Positions 45,469 through 54,469 are shown, counted from the first letter of the stretch. The stretch is 64,000 nucleotides of DNA from Bacteroidales bacterium (GCA_017477425.1 JAFUVT010000033.1:124001-188000); one strand, 5' to 3'. Notes: a model not told the origin generated them from the letters alone. Numbers and translations are program-made.

Positions 45469-46464
45469 TTACTTTTTAGAAGGTTTGACGACACCGAAGA
45501 CATACGGCTTGAAGGCCTTGTTGATGAGCGGCGTGAGGGCGTTCATGATGAGGATGGCGAACGAAACGCCTTCGGGGTAGGCGCCCCATAGACGAATCAC
45601 CACCGTGATGACGCCGATGCCGAAGCCAAACAGCATCTTGCCACGCAGGGTCATGGGCGAGGTCACCATATCGGTCGCCATGAAGAAGGCACCGAGGATG
45701 AGACCGCCATAGATGAGATGATACCACGGGGCGATGTACTGGGCTGGGTTGATGAGGTGGCAGATGCCGGTGAAGATGAACACGGTGAGCAGGATGCTCA
45801 GCGGCGTGACGAGGTCGATGACCTTGCGGCAAATGAGGTAGATGGCGCCCAACAGTAGGGCAATGGCGCACACTTCACCGAAGGCACCACCACGGTTGCC
45901 CAGCACCATGTCCAAGAATTGCATGTCGCCCATCTCGGCCAGCGTGCCTACGCCGGATTCCTTCAAAATGCCGAGCGGGGTAGGCCCCGTGACGGCATCA
46001 GCGAAGAAGCCTTTGTCGAAAATGGGTTGGGCCTGCGGCCAGGTGGTCATGGCGGTCGGGAACGACACGAGCATGAACACGCGGCCTACCAAAGCTGGGT
46101 TGAAGGGGTTCTTGCCCAAGCCGCCAAAGGCCATCTTGCCGACGCCGATGGCGAAGACGCTACCCACGATGGCCATCCAAATGGGAAGGTTGGCGGGCAC
46201 GTTGAAGGCAAGGAGCAGACCCGTGAGGGCGGCCGAGCCGTCGTTGATGGTCAAAGGCCCCTTGATGAGGAATTTCTGAATGAGCCATTCGGTCAGCATG
46301 CAGGCGGCCACCGAGACGATGGTGAGGCGCAACGCATACCAGCCGAAATAGTAAATGGCCACAAGCAAGGCCGGAACCAGCGCCAGAATCACACGATACA
46401 TGATTTTCTGCGTGTTTTCCGTCGAATGCACATGCGGCGAACCGGATATTGTGTATTTGTTCAT
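45469..46464 (-). CDS. rnfD: Rnf complex subunit RnfD
   Basis: 331 residues with about nine to ten membrane helices. Motifs: SGSPHVHSTENTQKIMYRVILALVP-type N-terminus, GLLLAFNVPANLPIW, GKNPFNPALVGRVF, VTGPTPLGIL (probable FMN-threonine region) and MATDMVTSPMT. It carries part of the membrane electron path and ion channel. Confidence 0.95.
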   Translation of the reverse strand: MNKYTISGSPHVHSTENTQKIMYRVILALVPALLVAIYYFGWYALRLTIVSVAACMLTEWLIQKFLIKGPLTINDGSAALTGLLLAFNVPANLPIWMAIVGSVFAIGVGKMAFGGLGKNPFNPALVGRVFMLVSFPTAMTTWPQAQPIFDKGFFADAVTGPTPLGILKESGVGTLAEMGDMQFLDMVLGNRGGAFGEVCAIALLLGAIYLICRKVIDLVTPLSILLTVFIFTGICHLINPAQYIAPWYHLIYGGLILGAFFMATDMVTSPMTLRGKMLFGFGIGVITVVIRLWGAYPEGVSFAILIMNALTPLINKAFKPYVFGVVKPSKK

Positions 46465-46482
46465 TGTTGAATTGTTTACGGT

Positions 46483-47838
46483 TTATTTTTGGTTTCTTGC
46501 ACGGATGATGGCGCCCGTCTTGGCCTTGCCGTAACGGATGTAGTCCAGCAGCGGGATGTTGGCGGGGCAGGTGAACTCGCACGAGCCGCATTCGATGCAG
46601 TCCATGATGTGGTTCTTCTCCGTCTCGTCAAAGTCGTTGTGCTTGGCAACCTTATGCAGCAGGAAGGGCTGCAAGCCCATCGGGCAGGCCATGGCGCAGC
46701 GACCACAGCGGATGCAGTTGGTCACGCGACGGTCTTGGGCTTCGTGCAAGGTCATCAGCAGGATGCCCGAAGTGCCTTTCATGACAGGGAAACTGGTGAC
46801 CGACACGGACTTACCCATCATCGGGCCACCGTTGATGACATCGGTGATGTCGTCGGGCAGACCGCCAGCGGCCTCGATGAGGAGGTCGGCGGGTGTGCCG
46901 AAACGCACGCGGAAGTTGCCAGGGCTCTTGACCGACTTGCCCGTGACGGTGACGATGCGTTCAATCAAAGGCTTGTTCTTTTGGACGGCCTCGTAGATGG
47001 CGTAGGTTGAAGCCACATTGACCACGACGCAGCCTGTCTCGATGGGCAGCTTGCCTGACGGCACTTCGCGACCTGTCACGGCCTTGATGAGTTGTTTTTC
47101 GCCGCCTTGCGGATATTTGGTCTTCAAAGGCTGCACCTCGATGCCCTTGTAAAGGTCACGATGTTCGTTGATGGTCTTGTTGAGCAGTTCGATGGCTTCC
47201 ATCTTGTTGGCCTCGATGCCGATGACGCCTTTGTCGGTGCCGACGGCTTTCATAACGATTTTCACGCCCATCAGGAACTCTTGCGTCTTCTCCAAAAGGA
47301 GGCGGAAGTCGCAGGTGAGGTAAGGCTCGCATTCAGCCGCGTTGATGATGACATATTCGGCTTTCTTGCCTTCGGGAATCATCAGTTTGACGTGGGTGGG
47401 GAAGGTGGCGCCGCCCATGCCGACGATGCCGCATTCCTTCACCTTGTCGATGATGGCTTTGCCGTCGAGTTTGATGTCGGTGAGCAGCTCGTTAGTGACG
47501 ATGATGCCTTCGGCCCATTCGTCTTGTTCCTCACGGTCGATGAAGACAGCGGGTTTGTAGTAGCCCGTGTGGTCCATCACCACGTCGACTTTGGCGACGG
47601 TGCCGGTGGCAGGCGAGTGGACGTTGGCCGAGACGAATCCCTTGGCCGTGCCGATGAGTTGTCCCGTCAGCACGCGGTCGCCTTTCTTGACGATGCAGTC
47701 GGCCGGTGCGCCAAGGCATTGTCCGAGCGGGACGATGATCTGCTTGGGCATCGGGAAGTCTTGTATGGGCATGTGCGCCGAGAGTTTGTTTTCCTCGGGA
47801 TGCACGCCGCCCTTGCTAAAGGTCTTTATCGGGTTCAT
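46483..47838 (-). CDS. rnfC: Rnf complex subunit RnfC (NADH/ferredoxin module)
   Basis: 451 residues. Order: barrel-sandwich N-terminal domain, an NADH/FMN-binding Nuo51-like domain (GMGGATFPTHVKL, INAAECEPYLTCD), an SLBB-like segment, and two 4Fe-4S motifs near the C-terminus (CIRCGRCAMACPMG and CIECGSCEFTCPAN). It is a peripheral cytoplasmic subunit. The start overlaps the rnfB stop by 4 bp. Confidence 0.96.
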   Translation of the reverse strand: MNPIKTFSKGGVHPEENKLSAHMPIQDFPMPKQIIVPLGQCLGAPADCIVKKGDRVLTGQLIGTAKGFVSANVHSPATGTVAKVDVVMDHTGYYKPAVFIDREEQDEWAEGIIVTNELLTDIKLDGKAIIDKVKECGIVGMGGATFPTHVKLMIPEGKKAEYVIINAAECEPYLTCDFRLLLEKTQEFLMGVKIVMKAVGTDKGVIGIEANKMEAIELLNKTINEHRDLYKGIEVQPLKTKYPQGGEKQLIKAVTGREVPSGKLPIETGCVVVNVASTYAIYEAVQKNKPLIERIVTVTGKSVKSPGNFRVRFGTPADLLIEAAGGLPDDITDVINGGPMMGKSVSVTSFPVMKGTSGILLMTLHEAQDRRVTNCIRCGRCAMACPMGLQPFLLHKVAKHNDFDETEKNHIMDCIECGSCEFTCPANIPLLDYIRYGKAKTGAIIRARNQK

Positions 47839-48779
47839 GCTGTGACGGTGTTTTCGGGTTTGACTTCAATTTTGGCCTCAACAGGTTGTGCCTGAGGCTT
47901 CACGGGCTCGGCACCTTGCAGGGGCTTCGGGTCGTTGATGGGACCTTCGGGCTTGGGAGCCGGGAAGTTGATGGCGTGGATGGCGCCGCGCGGGCACACC
48001 TTCACGCACTTGCCGCAGGCCTTGCACTTGGCCGGGTCGATGTAGGCCAGGTTGCCGCGCATCTCGATGGCCTCGAAGGGGCATTCCTTCAGGCACTTCT
48101 GGCAGCCGATGCAGCCCACCGAGCAGTTCTTGATGACCAAGGCGCCCTTGTCGGTGTTGGAGCAGCACACATACACGCGACGGTCTTTCTTGCCACGCGG
48201 CCGGATTTCGATGATGCCACGCGGGCAGGTCTTGGCGCAGATGCCGCAGCTCGTGCACTTGTCGGGGTCGACGACAGGCAGGCCCGTCGTTTCGTCGATG
48301 TGGATGGCATCGAACTTGCAGGCCTTCACGCAGTCGCCAAGGCCGAGGCAGCCTTTCGAACAACCACCTTCGCCCGCGTAAAGCGTGTTGGCGAAAGCGC
48401 AGATGTCGGCGCCTTCGTAATGCACTTTGGAAGGCGAATTCTGGCAGCTGCCGTTGCAGCGCACCACAGCGATTTTGGGTTCGGCTGCTGCGGTGACAAG
48501 GCCGAGAATCTTGCCCACCTTGCTCATGTCGGAGCCAGGGCAGGCGAGGCCGTCGAGGTGGCCTTTTTCGGCGGCTTGCTTCACGCAGGCTTCGGCCAAG
48601 GCACGGCAGCCGGCAAAGCCGCAACCGCCGCAGTTGGCGCCCGGCAAGCAGGCTTCCACCTCGTCAATCATGGGGTTCTCTTCCACCTTGAACTTCTGTG
48701 CCACGAAGTACAGAATCACGGCCAAGACGCCGCCAAGGATTCCGAGAACCGCAAGGGAAATAAGTAAAGTGTTACTCAT
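47835..48779 (-). CDS. rnfB: Rnf complex subunit RnfB (ferredoxin-like)
   Basis: 314 residues. An N-terminal membrane helix is followed by the Fe-S domain motif CLPGANCGGCGFAGC and several ferredoxin-type clusters (CTSCGICAKTCP, CIGCQKCLKECP, CKACGKCVKVCP, plus an upstream variant). The C-terminal ~45 residues are Pro/Lys/Glu-rich and low-complexity. It is the likely ferredoxin entry point and the first gene of the operon, with its own promoter. Confidence 0.96.
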   Translation of the reverse strand: MSNTLLISLAVLGILGGVLAVILYFVAQKFKVEENPMIDEVEACLPGANCGGCGFAGCRALAEACVKQAAEKGHLDGLACPGSDMSKVGKILGLVTAAAEPKIAVVRCNGSCQNSPSKVHYEGADICAFANTLYAGEGGCSKGCLGLGDCVKACKFDAIHIDETTGLPVVDPDKCTSCGICAKTCPRGIIEIRPRGKKDRRVYVCCSNTDKGALVIKNCSVGCIGCQKCLKECPFEAIEMRGNLAYIDPAKCKACGKCVKVCPRGAIHAINFPAPKPEGPINDPKPLQGAEPVKPQAQPVEAKIEVKPENTVTA

Positions 48780-48819
48780 TTGAATAGAATTTTGAGTTTG
48801 TTTTCAATTTTAGAACCTG

Positions 48820-48850
48820 CAAAGATACAGAATCTCGTTTTTTCGGCAAA
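48820..48850 (-). promoter_or_regulatory. Canonical promoter for rnfB
   Basis: On the minus strand, -33 TTTG (48847-48850) and -7 TATCTTTG (48820-48827) are spaced 19 bp apart, about 40 bp upstream of rnfB and just downstream of rseC. Confidence 0.85.
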
Positions 48851-48866
48851 GGATTTTTTTCGATTT

Positions 48867-49283
48867 TTACTCGATGCTGTATTCAAACTGCTTCTTGAGT
48901 TTGTCGCGTCGCGAATAGAGTACTATATAATAAGGTATCAGAGCGACGATGCTGATGAGGGCCGAAAGACCGTCGTTGAGACCTAGCCCGAGGCAGACGA
49001 ACAAAACGGCCAAAAGCAGGAGAATGGGAATCAGATAAGCGAGGACGGCCGCTTTGTTGCCTTGCCCGATGGCCATTTTCACGTTGACTTTCTGGAACAA
49101 CTGGAATTCCTGTCCCTCGGGACGGGGCACGGTGAGGATCTTTTCGGCTTGTTCACCCATGCCGCAGGCACTTTTGGCGTGGCAGGCCGCGCACGCGCTT
49201 TGCGCCAGTATCTTGATTTCCAGTTCGTCGTCGGTGATTTTGGTGACGACACCTTCGTGGGAAATGGTCTCTTTCTCGCTCAT
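48867..49283 (-). CDS. rseC: RseC/MucC-like SoxR-reducing system protein
   Basis: 138 residues. The N-terminal domain has the cysteine motif C-AAC-HAKSAC-GMG typical of RseC family proteins, followed by two membrane helices (about 77-120). RseC proteins accompany Rnf/Rsx complexes; here the gene directly precedes rnfB. Function in Bacteroidota is not established, but association with the Rnf complex is consistent. Confidence 0.9.
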   Translation of the reverse strand: MSEKETISHEGVVTKITDDELEIKILAQSACAACHAKSACGMGEQAEKILTVPRPEGQEFQLFQKVNVKMAIGQGNKAAVLAYLIPILLLLAVLFVCLGLGLNDGLSALISIVALIPYYIVLYSRRDKLKKQFEYSIE

Positions 49284-49299
49284 GTAAGTCAGTTATTTG

Positions 49300-50541
49300 T
49301 TAGAATATCAAAGTTAGTAGTACGTATAGCCAGTGTGCCGCGATGCCAGCGCAAAGGCCGCCGATGGTATGGGCGCCGATGGCCTTGCCGATGAGCTTGC
49401 GATAGCCCAGCGAGTCGAGCATGGCTGCATGGGTGCTCAGGAAACCGCTCCAGCACATGCCGATGGCAGTGAACACAGCGATGGCGTTGTTGTCGATGAT
49501 GCCTTCGGTGATGAAACGTGGCACCAGACCGATGGCGGCACCCACAGCGCCGAGAGCGGTCATGGGGAAGGAGATCAAGGCACCGTCCTTGAAGCCGAAG
49601 AGCCAGTCGAAGATGAAGTTGACCTTGTTGGCTAGCCAGCTGATGACGGGCACGCCTTCGTAGGCCACGCCGAGATAAGCACCATCATCACCCGAAGGAC
49701 CGAAGGTGAGCATCATCACGATGGTGGAGATGCACAGCACGCCCGGGATGATGGCGAAACCGATGCTGACGCCGTCTTTGCCGCCGTCGAGCAACGAGTT
49801 GAGGAAACGCAGGAACACGCCACCTTCGCTCTTGAAGGTGATTTGCTGCTCGTCGCCGCCAAATTCTTCATCGACGGGAGCGTCCAACTCGGGATAGGTC
49901 TTCAAGGTGGAGCGTTGCATCAGCCGTGTTGAGACGATGCTGCCGACCACCGCGCCAGCCAAACCGATAAGGGCGCCCTTGCCGAAGCCCAGGCCTGTCA
50001 TAAAGGCCACCACCACCAAGCCCATGCCGAAGGCCGTGCCGAAATTAGTGAGCGAAACGAGTTGGTACTTCTTGAAATAGCGGTTGAAGTTCTTGTCGTG
50101 CGCCAAGGTGATGATGGCGGGGTTGTCGCTGAGGAAGGTCATGATGGCGCCCAAGGCCGCCACGCCAGGCAGGTTGTAGAGCGGCTTCATCAGCGGGCGG
50201 AGCAGGTTCTCCAACAAGCGCACCACACCAAATTCGGTGAGCAGCTTGCTGATGGCGCCCATCAGCACGCAGATGGCCATGATGTAGAACACGGTCTCCA
50301 GCAGCAGGTGGTAGGCCGTTTGCATGAAGGTGTTCAGCATCCTCGGCAGGGTCATCTTGTAGGCCAACAGCCCAAAGAAGGCGAAGAAAAGAATAAGGAA
50401 CACGATGGCCTCGAAGCTGCGTTTGGTGGTGAACTTCAGCGGTCGTTTCAGCTTGTCTTCAAAGCGTTTGAAGAGGCTTTCCACCCTGTGGTGATAGTTG
50501 AGGGTGCTGCGTTTTTCGGTGTCGTATTTGGTTTTTGCCAT
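49300..50541 (-). CDS. Nucleoside-recognition (Gate) domain membrane protein
   Basis: 413 residues with about nine to ten membrane helices and two Gate-like segments (FYIMAICVLMGAISKLLTEFGVV...LSDNPAIITLAHDKNF and FIIDNNAIAVFTAIGMCWSGFLSTHAAML-like). It resembles spore maturation A/B and YjiG-type proteins. The substrate is unknown. It sits 6 bp after a porin gene and 16 bp before rseC, probably co-transcribed with them. Confidence 0.8.
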   Translation of the reverse strand: MAKTKYDTEKRSTLNYHHRVESLFKRFEDKLKRPLKFTTKRSFEAIVFLILFFAFFGLLAYKMTLPRMLNTFMQTAYHLLLETVFYIMAICVLMGAISKLLTEFGVVRLLENLLRPLMKPLYNLPGVAALGAIMTFLSDNPAIITLAHDKNFNRYFKKYQLVSLTNFGTAFGMGLVVVAFMTGLGFGKGALIGLAGAVVGSIVSTRLMQRSTLKTYPELDAPVDEEFGGDEQQITFKSEGGVFLRFLNSLLDGGKDGVSIGFAIIPGVLCISTIVMMLTFGPSGDDGAYLGVAYEGVPVISWLANKVNFIFDWLFGFKDGALISFPMTALGAVGAAIGLVPRFITEGIIDNNAIAVFTAIGMCWSGFLSTHAAMLDSLGYRKLIGKAIGAHTIGGLCAGIAAHWLYVLLTLIF

Positions 50542-50547
50542 GATGGT

Positions 50548-51591
50548 TTATTTTTTGATTGCATGAAGCAGGTCGATTTTCCAGGTGAGGCCGAGGTTGG
50601 CTTGGAACTTGCTGGCGCCGTCCACGTTGGTGTGCGAGCCGCAAAGGTGCAAACGCAAACTGCGGTCGCCCATGGGATAATACTCGAAGCCGAGGCTCTC
50701 GAAGTCGACTTTCTTGCCGGGTTCCACATAGGTGTCGTAAGGGTTGGTGGCAGTGGGCAGTTGCGCTTTGTTGAAGTCGTAGCCCGCCTTGGCGAAGACA
50801 ATCCATTTCTCGCCGATGTCGACGCCGATGCCGTAGATGGCGGTGATGTCCTGACCGAAGAACTGCTCCTGCTCGAAGGAAGCACGATTGGTGACATCGA
50901 GATACATCTCCACGCCGTTGAATTGCAGCTTGTTGCCCAACGAAATGTAGTTGATGAACTGCCCTGGTTGGCTTTCGATCATGTTGACGGAATAGGCGGT
51001 CTTGAAAATGCCGAAGTTGCCGTACCACATCAAGTTGTAGGCATAGATGCTTTGCATGGCTTGGTTGATGAAAGGCGAGTTGCACACTTGGAAAAGCAGG
51101 TGGTTCTTGCCCGTGTTGTCCTTGAAGTTGAGTGAGGCGCCCATTTCATAGCAGCATACATGGTTCCAGAACTCGGTGCCGTAGTAAATGTCGATAGGGT
51201 TGGAGTCGTATTCCCAGCCTCCGATGGCAACTACTTGTTTACCAGCGGAAAGGAAGAAATTGTCCGTGAAGTTCCAGTTGAGGTAAGCCCAGTCGGTGCC
51301 TTGGAAGAAGGTGTTGGCGAAGCCGATGTTGGGCGAGTTGATGCGTTGGCGCAGGTGATAGCTGAACTTGTTGCCGATGGTGCCATCCAAGGCGACGACC
51401 AGATATTTCCCCGCAAAGCCGTGGTCGGCACTGGGTGCAACGCTGTCGTGACCCAAATTGTAGTCGACGGTGAAGTCGGCGCGGGTGTTCAGATGCAGGT
51501 TGTCGAGGGTGACAAGCGGCTTTTTGTCTTGCGAAAAGGCCTGGAGAAAAACGCAAAGGCTTAAGAATGTGATGAGTAACGCTTTTTTCAT
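50548..51591 (-). CDS. Outer-membrane porin-like protein
   Basis: 347 residues. A signal peptide (LCVFLQAFSQ) is followed by alternating strands of a barrel: ADFTVDYNLGHD, KFSYHLRQRINS, WAYLNWNFTDNFFLSAGKQ, and it ends with a beta-signal-like strand LTWKIDLLHAIKK. It resembles phosphate-selective porin O/P-type proteins. First gene of a probable operon with the Gate protein and rseC. Confidence 0.82.
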   Translation of the reverse strand: MKKALLITFLSLCVFLQAFSQDKKPLVTLDNLHLNTRADFTVDYNLGHDSVAPSADHGFAGKYLVVALDGTIGNKFSYHLRQRINSPNIGFANTFFQGTDWAYLNWNFTDNFFLSAGKQVVAIGGWEYDSNPIDIYYGTEFWNHVCCYEMGASLNFKDNTGKNHLLFQVCNSPFINQAMQSIYAYNLMWYGNFGIFKTAYSVNMIESQPGQFINYISLGNKLQFNGVEMYLDVTNRASFEQEQFFGQDITAIYGIGVDIGEKWIVFAKAGYDFNKAQLPTATNPYDTYVEPGKKVDFESLGFEYYPMGDRSLRLHLCGSHTNVDGASKFQANLGLTWKIDLLHAIKK

Positions 51592-51609
51592 ACGCTATGG
51601 AATTTGCCG

Positions 51610-51617
51610 CAAAAGTA
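51610..51617 (-). promoter_or_regulatory. -7 box for the porin operon
   Basis: TACTTTTG on the minus strand, about 20 bp upstream of the porin start. Confidence 0.65.
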
Positions 51618-51651
51618 AGGAATAAAAGCGTTGGAATTGGAGTTTCTGGCA

Positions 51652-51713
51652 ACAAAAAAACGAAATGCCCCTGCCATGTCATTCCCGTAGGAATCTATGG
51701 CAGGGGCGTTTCG
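51652..51713 (-). terminator. Terminator of the hsp20 gene
   Basis: The 17-bp stem (51661-51677 with 51697-51713; core TGCCCCTGCCAT/ATGGCAGGGGCG) is followed on the minus strand by seven T residues. The loop contains a small second stem, ATTCC/GGAAT. Confidence 0.9.
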
Positions 51714-51732
51714 TCGCTTTCAACCAAAAGCT

Positions 51733-52152
51733 TTATCCGATTTCAATGGTCTGCACAGCTTGCTTTTTCTCTTCGACGGTCACCTTGGGGATGACGATGT
51801 CGAGGATGCCGTTTTCGACCTTGGCGCTGATTTGGTCCTTGTGGATGTCGTCAGGCAGCATCACGGTCTGGCGGAAGTGCTCCACCGAGAACTCATGGCG
51901 CAGGTAGCGCACATCGTTGCTCTTTTCTTCGTGCTTGGTTTCCTTGGTCATCTCGACGACAAGGTTGCCTTCGGCATCGATGCTCAGTTTCACGTCTTCC
52001 TTGGTCAGGCCAGGGATGCAGAGTTCGAGTTTGTAGTTGTCCTTCGTCTCCATGATGTTCATACGAGGGGTTGAGTAAGTCGTGTCGTTCCAGTTCATCA
52101 GTTCGTTGAACAGTGTCGGCATGAAGTCTTGGTTTCTTCTAGTTACTAACAT
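51733..52152 (-). CDS. Hsp20/alpha-crystallin family small heat-shock protein
   Basis: 139 residues. The alpha-crystallin domain runs from TYSTPRMNIMETKDNYKLEL to VENGILDIVIPK, with the conserved LCIPGLTKEDVKLSID and the C-terminal IPKVT anchor motif. It is an ATP-independent holdase that keeps unfolded proteins soluble. Transcribed alone; no clear TAnnTTTG box was found upstream. Confidence 0.95.
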   Translation of the reverse strand: MLVTRRNQDFMPTLFNELMNWNDTTYSTPRMNIMETKDNYKLELCIPGLTKEDVKLSIDAEGNLVVEMTKETKHEEKSNDVRYLRHEFSVEHFRQTVMLPDDIHKDQISAKVENGILDIVIPKVTVEEKKQAVQTIEIG

Positions 52153-52458
52153 GGTTTTGATCTCCTATTTTTAGTTGTTTGTTGTTTGATTGTTTACTTT
52201 GTTGGCGCAGGGACTTACGTCGCCTGCTTATTGGCTGTCGCCCCTTCGGGGCTTTTTGTCCGTCCTTTCGCTCGGACGACCATCTCTTGTCAAATTCTTT
52301 GCCAAGGCCAAAAACGGGTTAAAAGATGTGTTTTTCGTGACAAAATTTCCGATTTTTGAAAAATTGGACTGTTTTTAATGACAAAATTTCCGAATTTCAA
52401 TGTTTTTTGTGTGCTATTATTCCGTACCTTTGCCGTCCCAAATCGAGCCTAATTAACC
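52153..52458. other. 306-bp intergenic region between hsp20 and the MFS gene
   Basis: It holds a GCCCC-TTC-GGGGC hairpin with T-run (52240-52257), a second hairpin GTCCG/CGGAC around 52258-52278, two 15-base direct repeats TGACAAAATTTCCGA at 52338-52352 and 52379-52393, and a -7 box TACCTTTG at 52425-52432 for the MFS gene. A 62-codon open frame here looks like a translated repeat rather than a gene. Confidence 0.8.
52425..52432 (+). promoter_or_regulatory. -7 box for the MFS transporter
   Basis: TACCTTTG, 26 bp before the ATG at 52459, downstream of the two TGACAAAATTTCCGA repeats. Confidence 0.65.
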
Positions 52459-53652
52459 ATGGAAGAAAAACTGTTCAATAAGAATTACCTCTGCCTCTGT
52501 GCGGCCAACTTCTTGTTTTTCTTTTCGTTCTATCTGTTGTTGCCCGTGCTGCCTTTCTTCATCAAGGAACAGTTTCAGTCGGGCAATGCCGTTGTCGGCA
52601 CGGTGATTTCGTGCTACACTTTGGCGACGCTCGTCGTGCGTCCGTTTTCGGGTTACATGATGGATACCTTCAAGCGCAAACCATTGTATGTGTTGGCGTT
52701 GGCGATATTCACTGCGGTGTTTTGCGGCTATCCGTTTGCCACTTCCATCACCATCCTCATCGTGATTCGCGTCTTGCACGGCCTCGCTTTCGGGCTCACT
52801 TCGGTGGGTGGCAATACGCTGGTCATCGATGTGGTGCCGTCCGAGCATAGAGGAGAGGGCATTGGCTATTTCGGCGTGGCCAATAACATCGCTATGGCGG
52901 TCGGCCCGATGACGGGGCTGTTCGTCTATGATCATTTCAGCTACAATGCCATCTTTATGGGTTGCATGGCTTGCAGCCTTTTGGCGGTTCTGTTTGCGTC
53001 TCAAATCAAGCATCGGGTGCGTCCGCCCGTGAAGCGCCCTCCGATTTCGTTGGACCGTTTCATCTTGCTCAAAGGGTTGCTGGCGGGCGTGTCGTTTATG
53101 CTGTTGGCCTTTGCATACGGCCAGATTTCCAACTATATTGCCCTCTATGCCAAGGAGATGAACTTGAGCATCAGCAGCGGACTGTTCTTTACCGTCTATG
53201 CCGTCGGACTCATCACTTCGCGACTTTTTGCAGGCAAGATGGTCGATAGGGGCAGGGTGACGCAGACCATCACTTTGGGTCTGGGAATCGTGGTGTTGGC
53301 TATGTTTGGTTTGGGTATGTGTCAACATTTCAACAAGATAGGCTCAGAGGTGACGGCAGTCGCCTTTTTGATCGTCGCTTTGACTTGTGGTTTGGGCTTT
53401 GGAGCGGCTTTTCCGGCTTTCAATGCCTTGTTCATCAACTTGGGCACCAACGCGCAGCGCGGTACGGCCACTTCCACCTACTTGACCTCTTGGGACTTGG
53501 GTCTCGGCATCGGCATTTTCTCGGGTGGTATGCTCTCGGAGCATTTCTCGTTCTCGGCCGCCTATCTGGTCGCCGATGTGGTGGTGCTGCTTTCGCTCAT
53601 CTTCTTCGTGCTTGTGGTGACGCCTCATTATCAACGAAATAAATTACGCTAA
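52459..53652 (+). CDS. MFS transporter
   Basis: 397 residues, 12 predicted membrane helices. The loop 2-3 motif reads RPFSGYMMDTFKRKPLYV and the matching motif between helices 8 and 9 is RLFAGKMVDRGRVTQ; both are the G-x-x-x-D-R-x-G-R/K-like MFS signature. Acidic residues are scarce in the helices, consistent with drug or organic-solute export, but the substrate cannot be assigned. Confidence 0.9.
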   Translation: MEEKLFNKNYLCLCAANFLFFFSFYLLLPVLPFFIKEQFQSGNAVVGTVISCYTLATLVVRPFSGYMMDTFKRKPLYVLALAIFTAVFCGYPFATSITILIVIRVLHGLAFGLTSVGGNTLVIDVVPSEHRGEGIGYFGVANNIAMAVGPMTGLFVYDHFSYNAIFMGCMACSLLAVLFASQIKHRVRPPVKRPPISLDRFILLKGLLAGVSFMLLAFAYGQISNYIALYAKEMNLSISSGLFFTVYAVGLITSRLFAGKMVDRGRVTQTITLGLGIVVLAMFGLGMCQHFNKIGSEVTAVAFLIVALTCGLGFGAAFPAFNALFINLGTNAQRGTATSTYLTSWDLGLGIGIFSGGMLSEHFSFSAAYLVADVVVLLSLIFFVLVVTPHYQRNKLR

Positions 53653-53655
53653 TTT

Positions 53656-53680
53656 GTAGGGACGCATCGAATGCGTCCGC
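53656..53680. repeat. REP-like palindrome 1 (single)
   Basis: The stem GGACGCAT / ATGCGTCC with a 3-nt loop is followed by a T-run. It lies between the MFS and GNAT genes and ends 8 bp before the GNAT start codon, so it may act as terminator for the MFS gene. Confidence 0.85.
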
Positions 53681-53688
53681 ATTTTTTT

Positions 53689-54270
53689 ATGGAAACAAAG
53701 CCAATCATTCGTAACGCAACAATTTTTGATGCACCTTTCATCGCCCGCGTCGTGCTGGCGGGCATCGATATGCTGGAAATTGAGGCCGAACTGCCCGAAG
53801 AGCAGCAACTCATTTTCAATCAATTGGTTGACATCTGCCGCATGGACGACACCTTATATAGTTACCGCAACACCCGCATCGCCGAGGTGGGTGGCCAAAT
53901 CGTTGGCGCTTTGATTGGTTATGACGGTGGTCGTTATGCCACGATGCGCGAGAAGACTTTTGGCATTGTGGCGAAGCAATCCGGCATGAACCTGAGCCAA
54001 AACGCGATGGAGACCGGCGATGGCGAATTCTACCTCGACAGTATGGCCATCCTGCCCGAATTCCGAGGCCGCGAAATCGGCAAACAACTGATGCTCGACC
54101 GTATGGAATGGGCAAGGAACAACGGCTTCGCTTCCGTGACCTTGCTCGTTGACAAAAGCAAACCGCGCCTGCGGAAATACTACGAAAGCCTCGGCTTTGG
54201 CTTTAGGGAGGCCTTGTTTGTGTTTGGAGCTTGGTATGATAAATTGGTTTGCCTCATTTCGAATGTTTGA
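53689..54270 (+). CDS. GNAT family N-acetyltransferase
   Basis: 193 residues, starting at ATG 53689 directly behind the palindrome (an in-frame ATG-like extension would run through it). The acetyl-CoA motif is SMAILPEFRGREIGKQLM (about 114-131), followed by GFASVTLLVDKSKPRLRKYYESLGF. It resembles RimI-like small-molecule or protein acetyltransferases; substrate unknown. Confidence 0.87.
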   Translation: METKPIIRNATIFDAPFIARVVLAGIDMLEIEAELPEEQQLIFNQLVDICRMDDTLYSYRNTRIAEVGGQIVGALIGYDGGRYATMREKTFGIVAKQSGMNLSQNAMETGDGEFYLDSMAILPEFRGREIGKQLMLDRMEWARNNGFASVTLLVDKSKPRLRKYYESLGFGFREALFVFGAWYDKLVCLISNV

Positions 54271-54276
54271 TTTGTT

Positions 54277-54299
54277 GTAGAGACGCATTGAATGCGTCT
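54277..54299. repeat. REP-like palindrome 2 (single)
   Basis: GTAGAGACGCAT arm with TTGA spacer and AATGCGTCT return arm, 7 bp after the GNAT stop. Confidence 0.88.
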
Positions 54300-54315
54300 T
54301 CTGGATTTTTCGTAT

Positions 54316-54395
54316 CCCGTTGTAGAGACGCATTGCATGCGTCTCATAATCATGTTTGATTTCCTGTATGAGAGACGCATTCAATGCGTCTCTAC
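54316..54395. repeat. REPIN-like inverted REP pair upstream of the RAYT
   Basis: Two palindromes of the GTAGAGACGCAT family, 54322-54345 and 54372-54395, lie in opposite orientation within 80 bp. The sequence, including the CCCGTTG edge and the CATAAT segment, is repeated with few changes at 55052-55132 on the other side of the transposase gene. Confidence 0.9.
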
Positions 54396-54439
54396 AGATA
54401 AAACCGTTTCAAAACGACCTAATGAATTGAAAAAATGCC

Positions 54440-54447
54440 TATATTTG
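54440..54447 (+). promoter_or_regulatory. -7 box for the RAYT
   Basis: TATATTTG, 22 bp before the ATG, so the RAYT has a promoter inside its REPIN-bordered unit. Confidence 0.7.
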
Positions 54448-54469
54448 TCAACGGAAACCAATTGGAATC

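Noticed and set aside
52190-52378. 62-codon open frame upstream of the MFS gene
   Set aside because: Its translation covers two hairpins and a direct repeat and looks like translated repeat DNA; it overlaps the MFS regulatory region.
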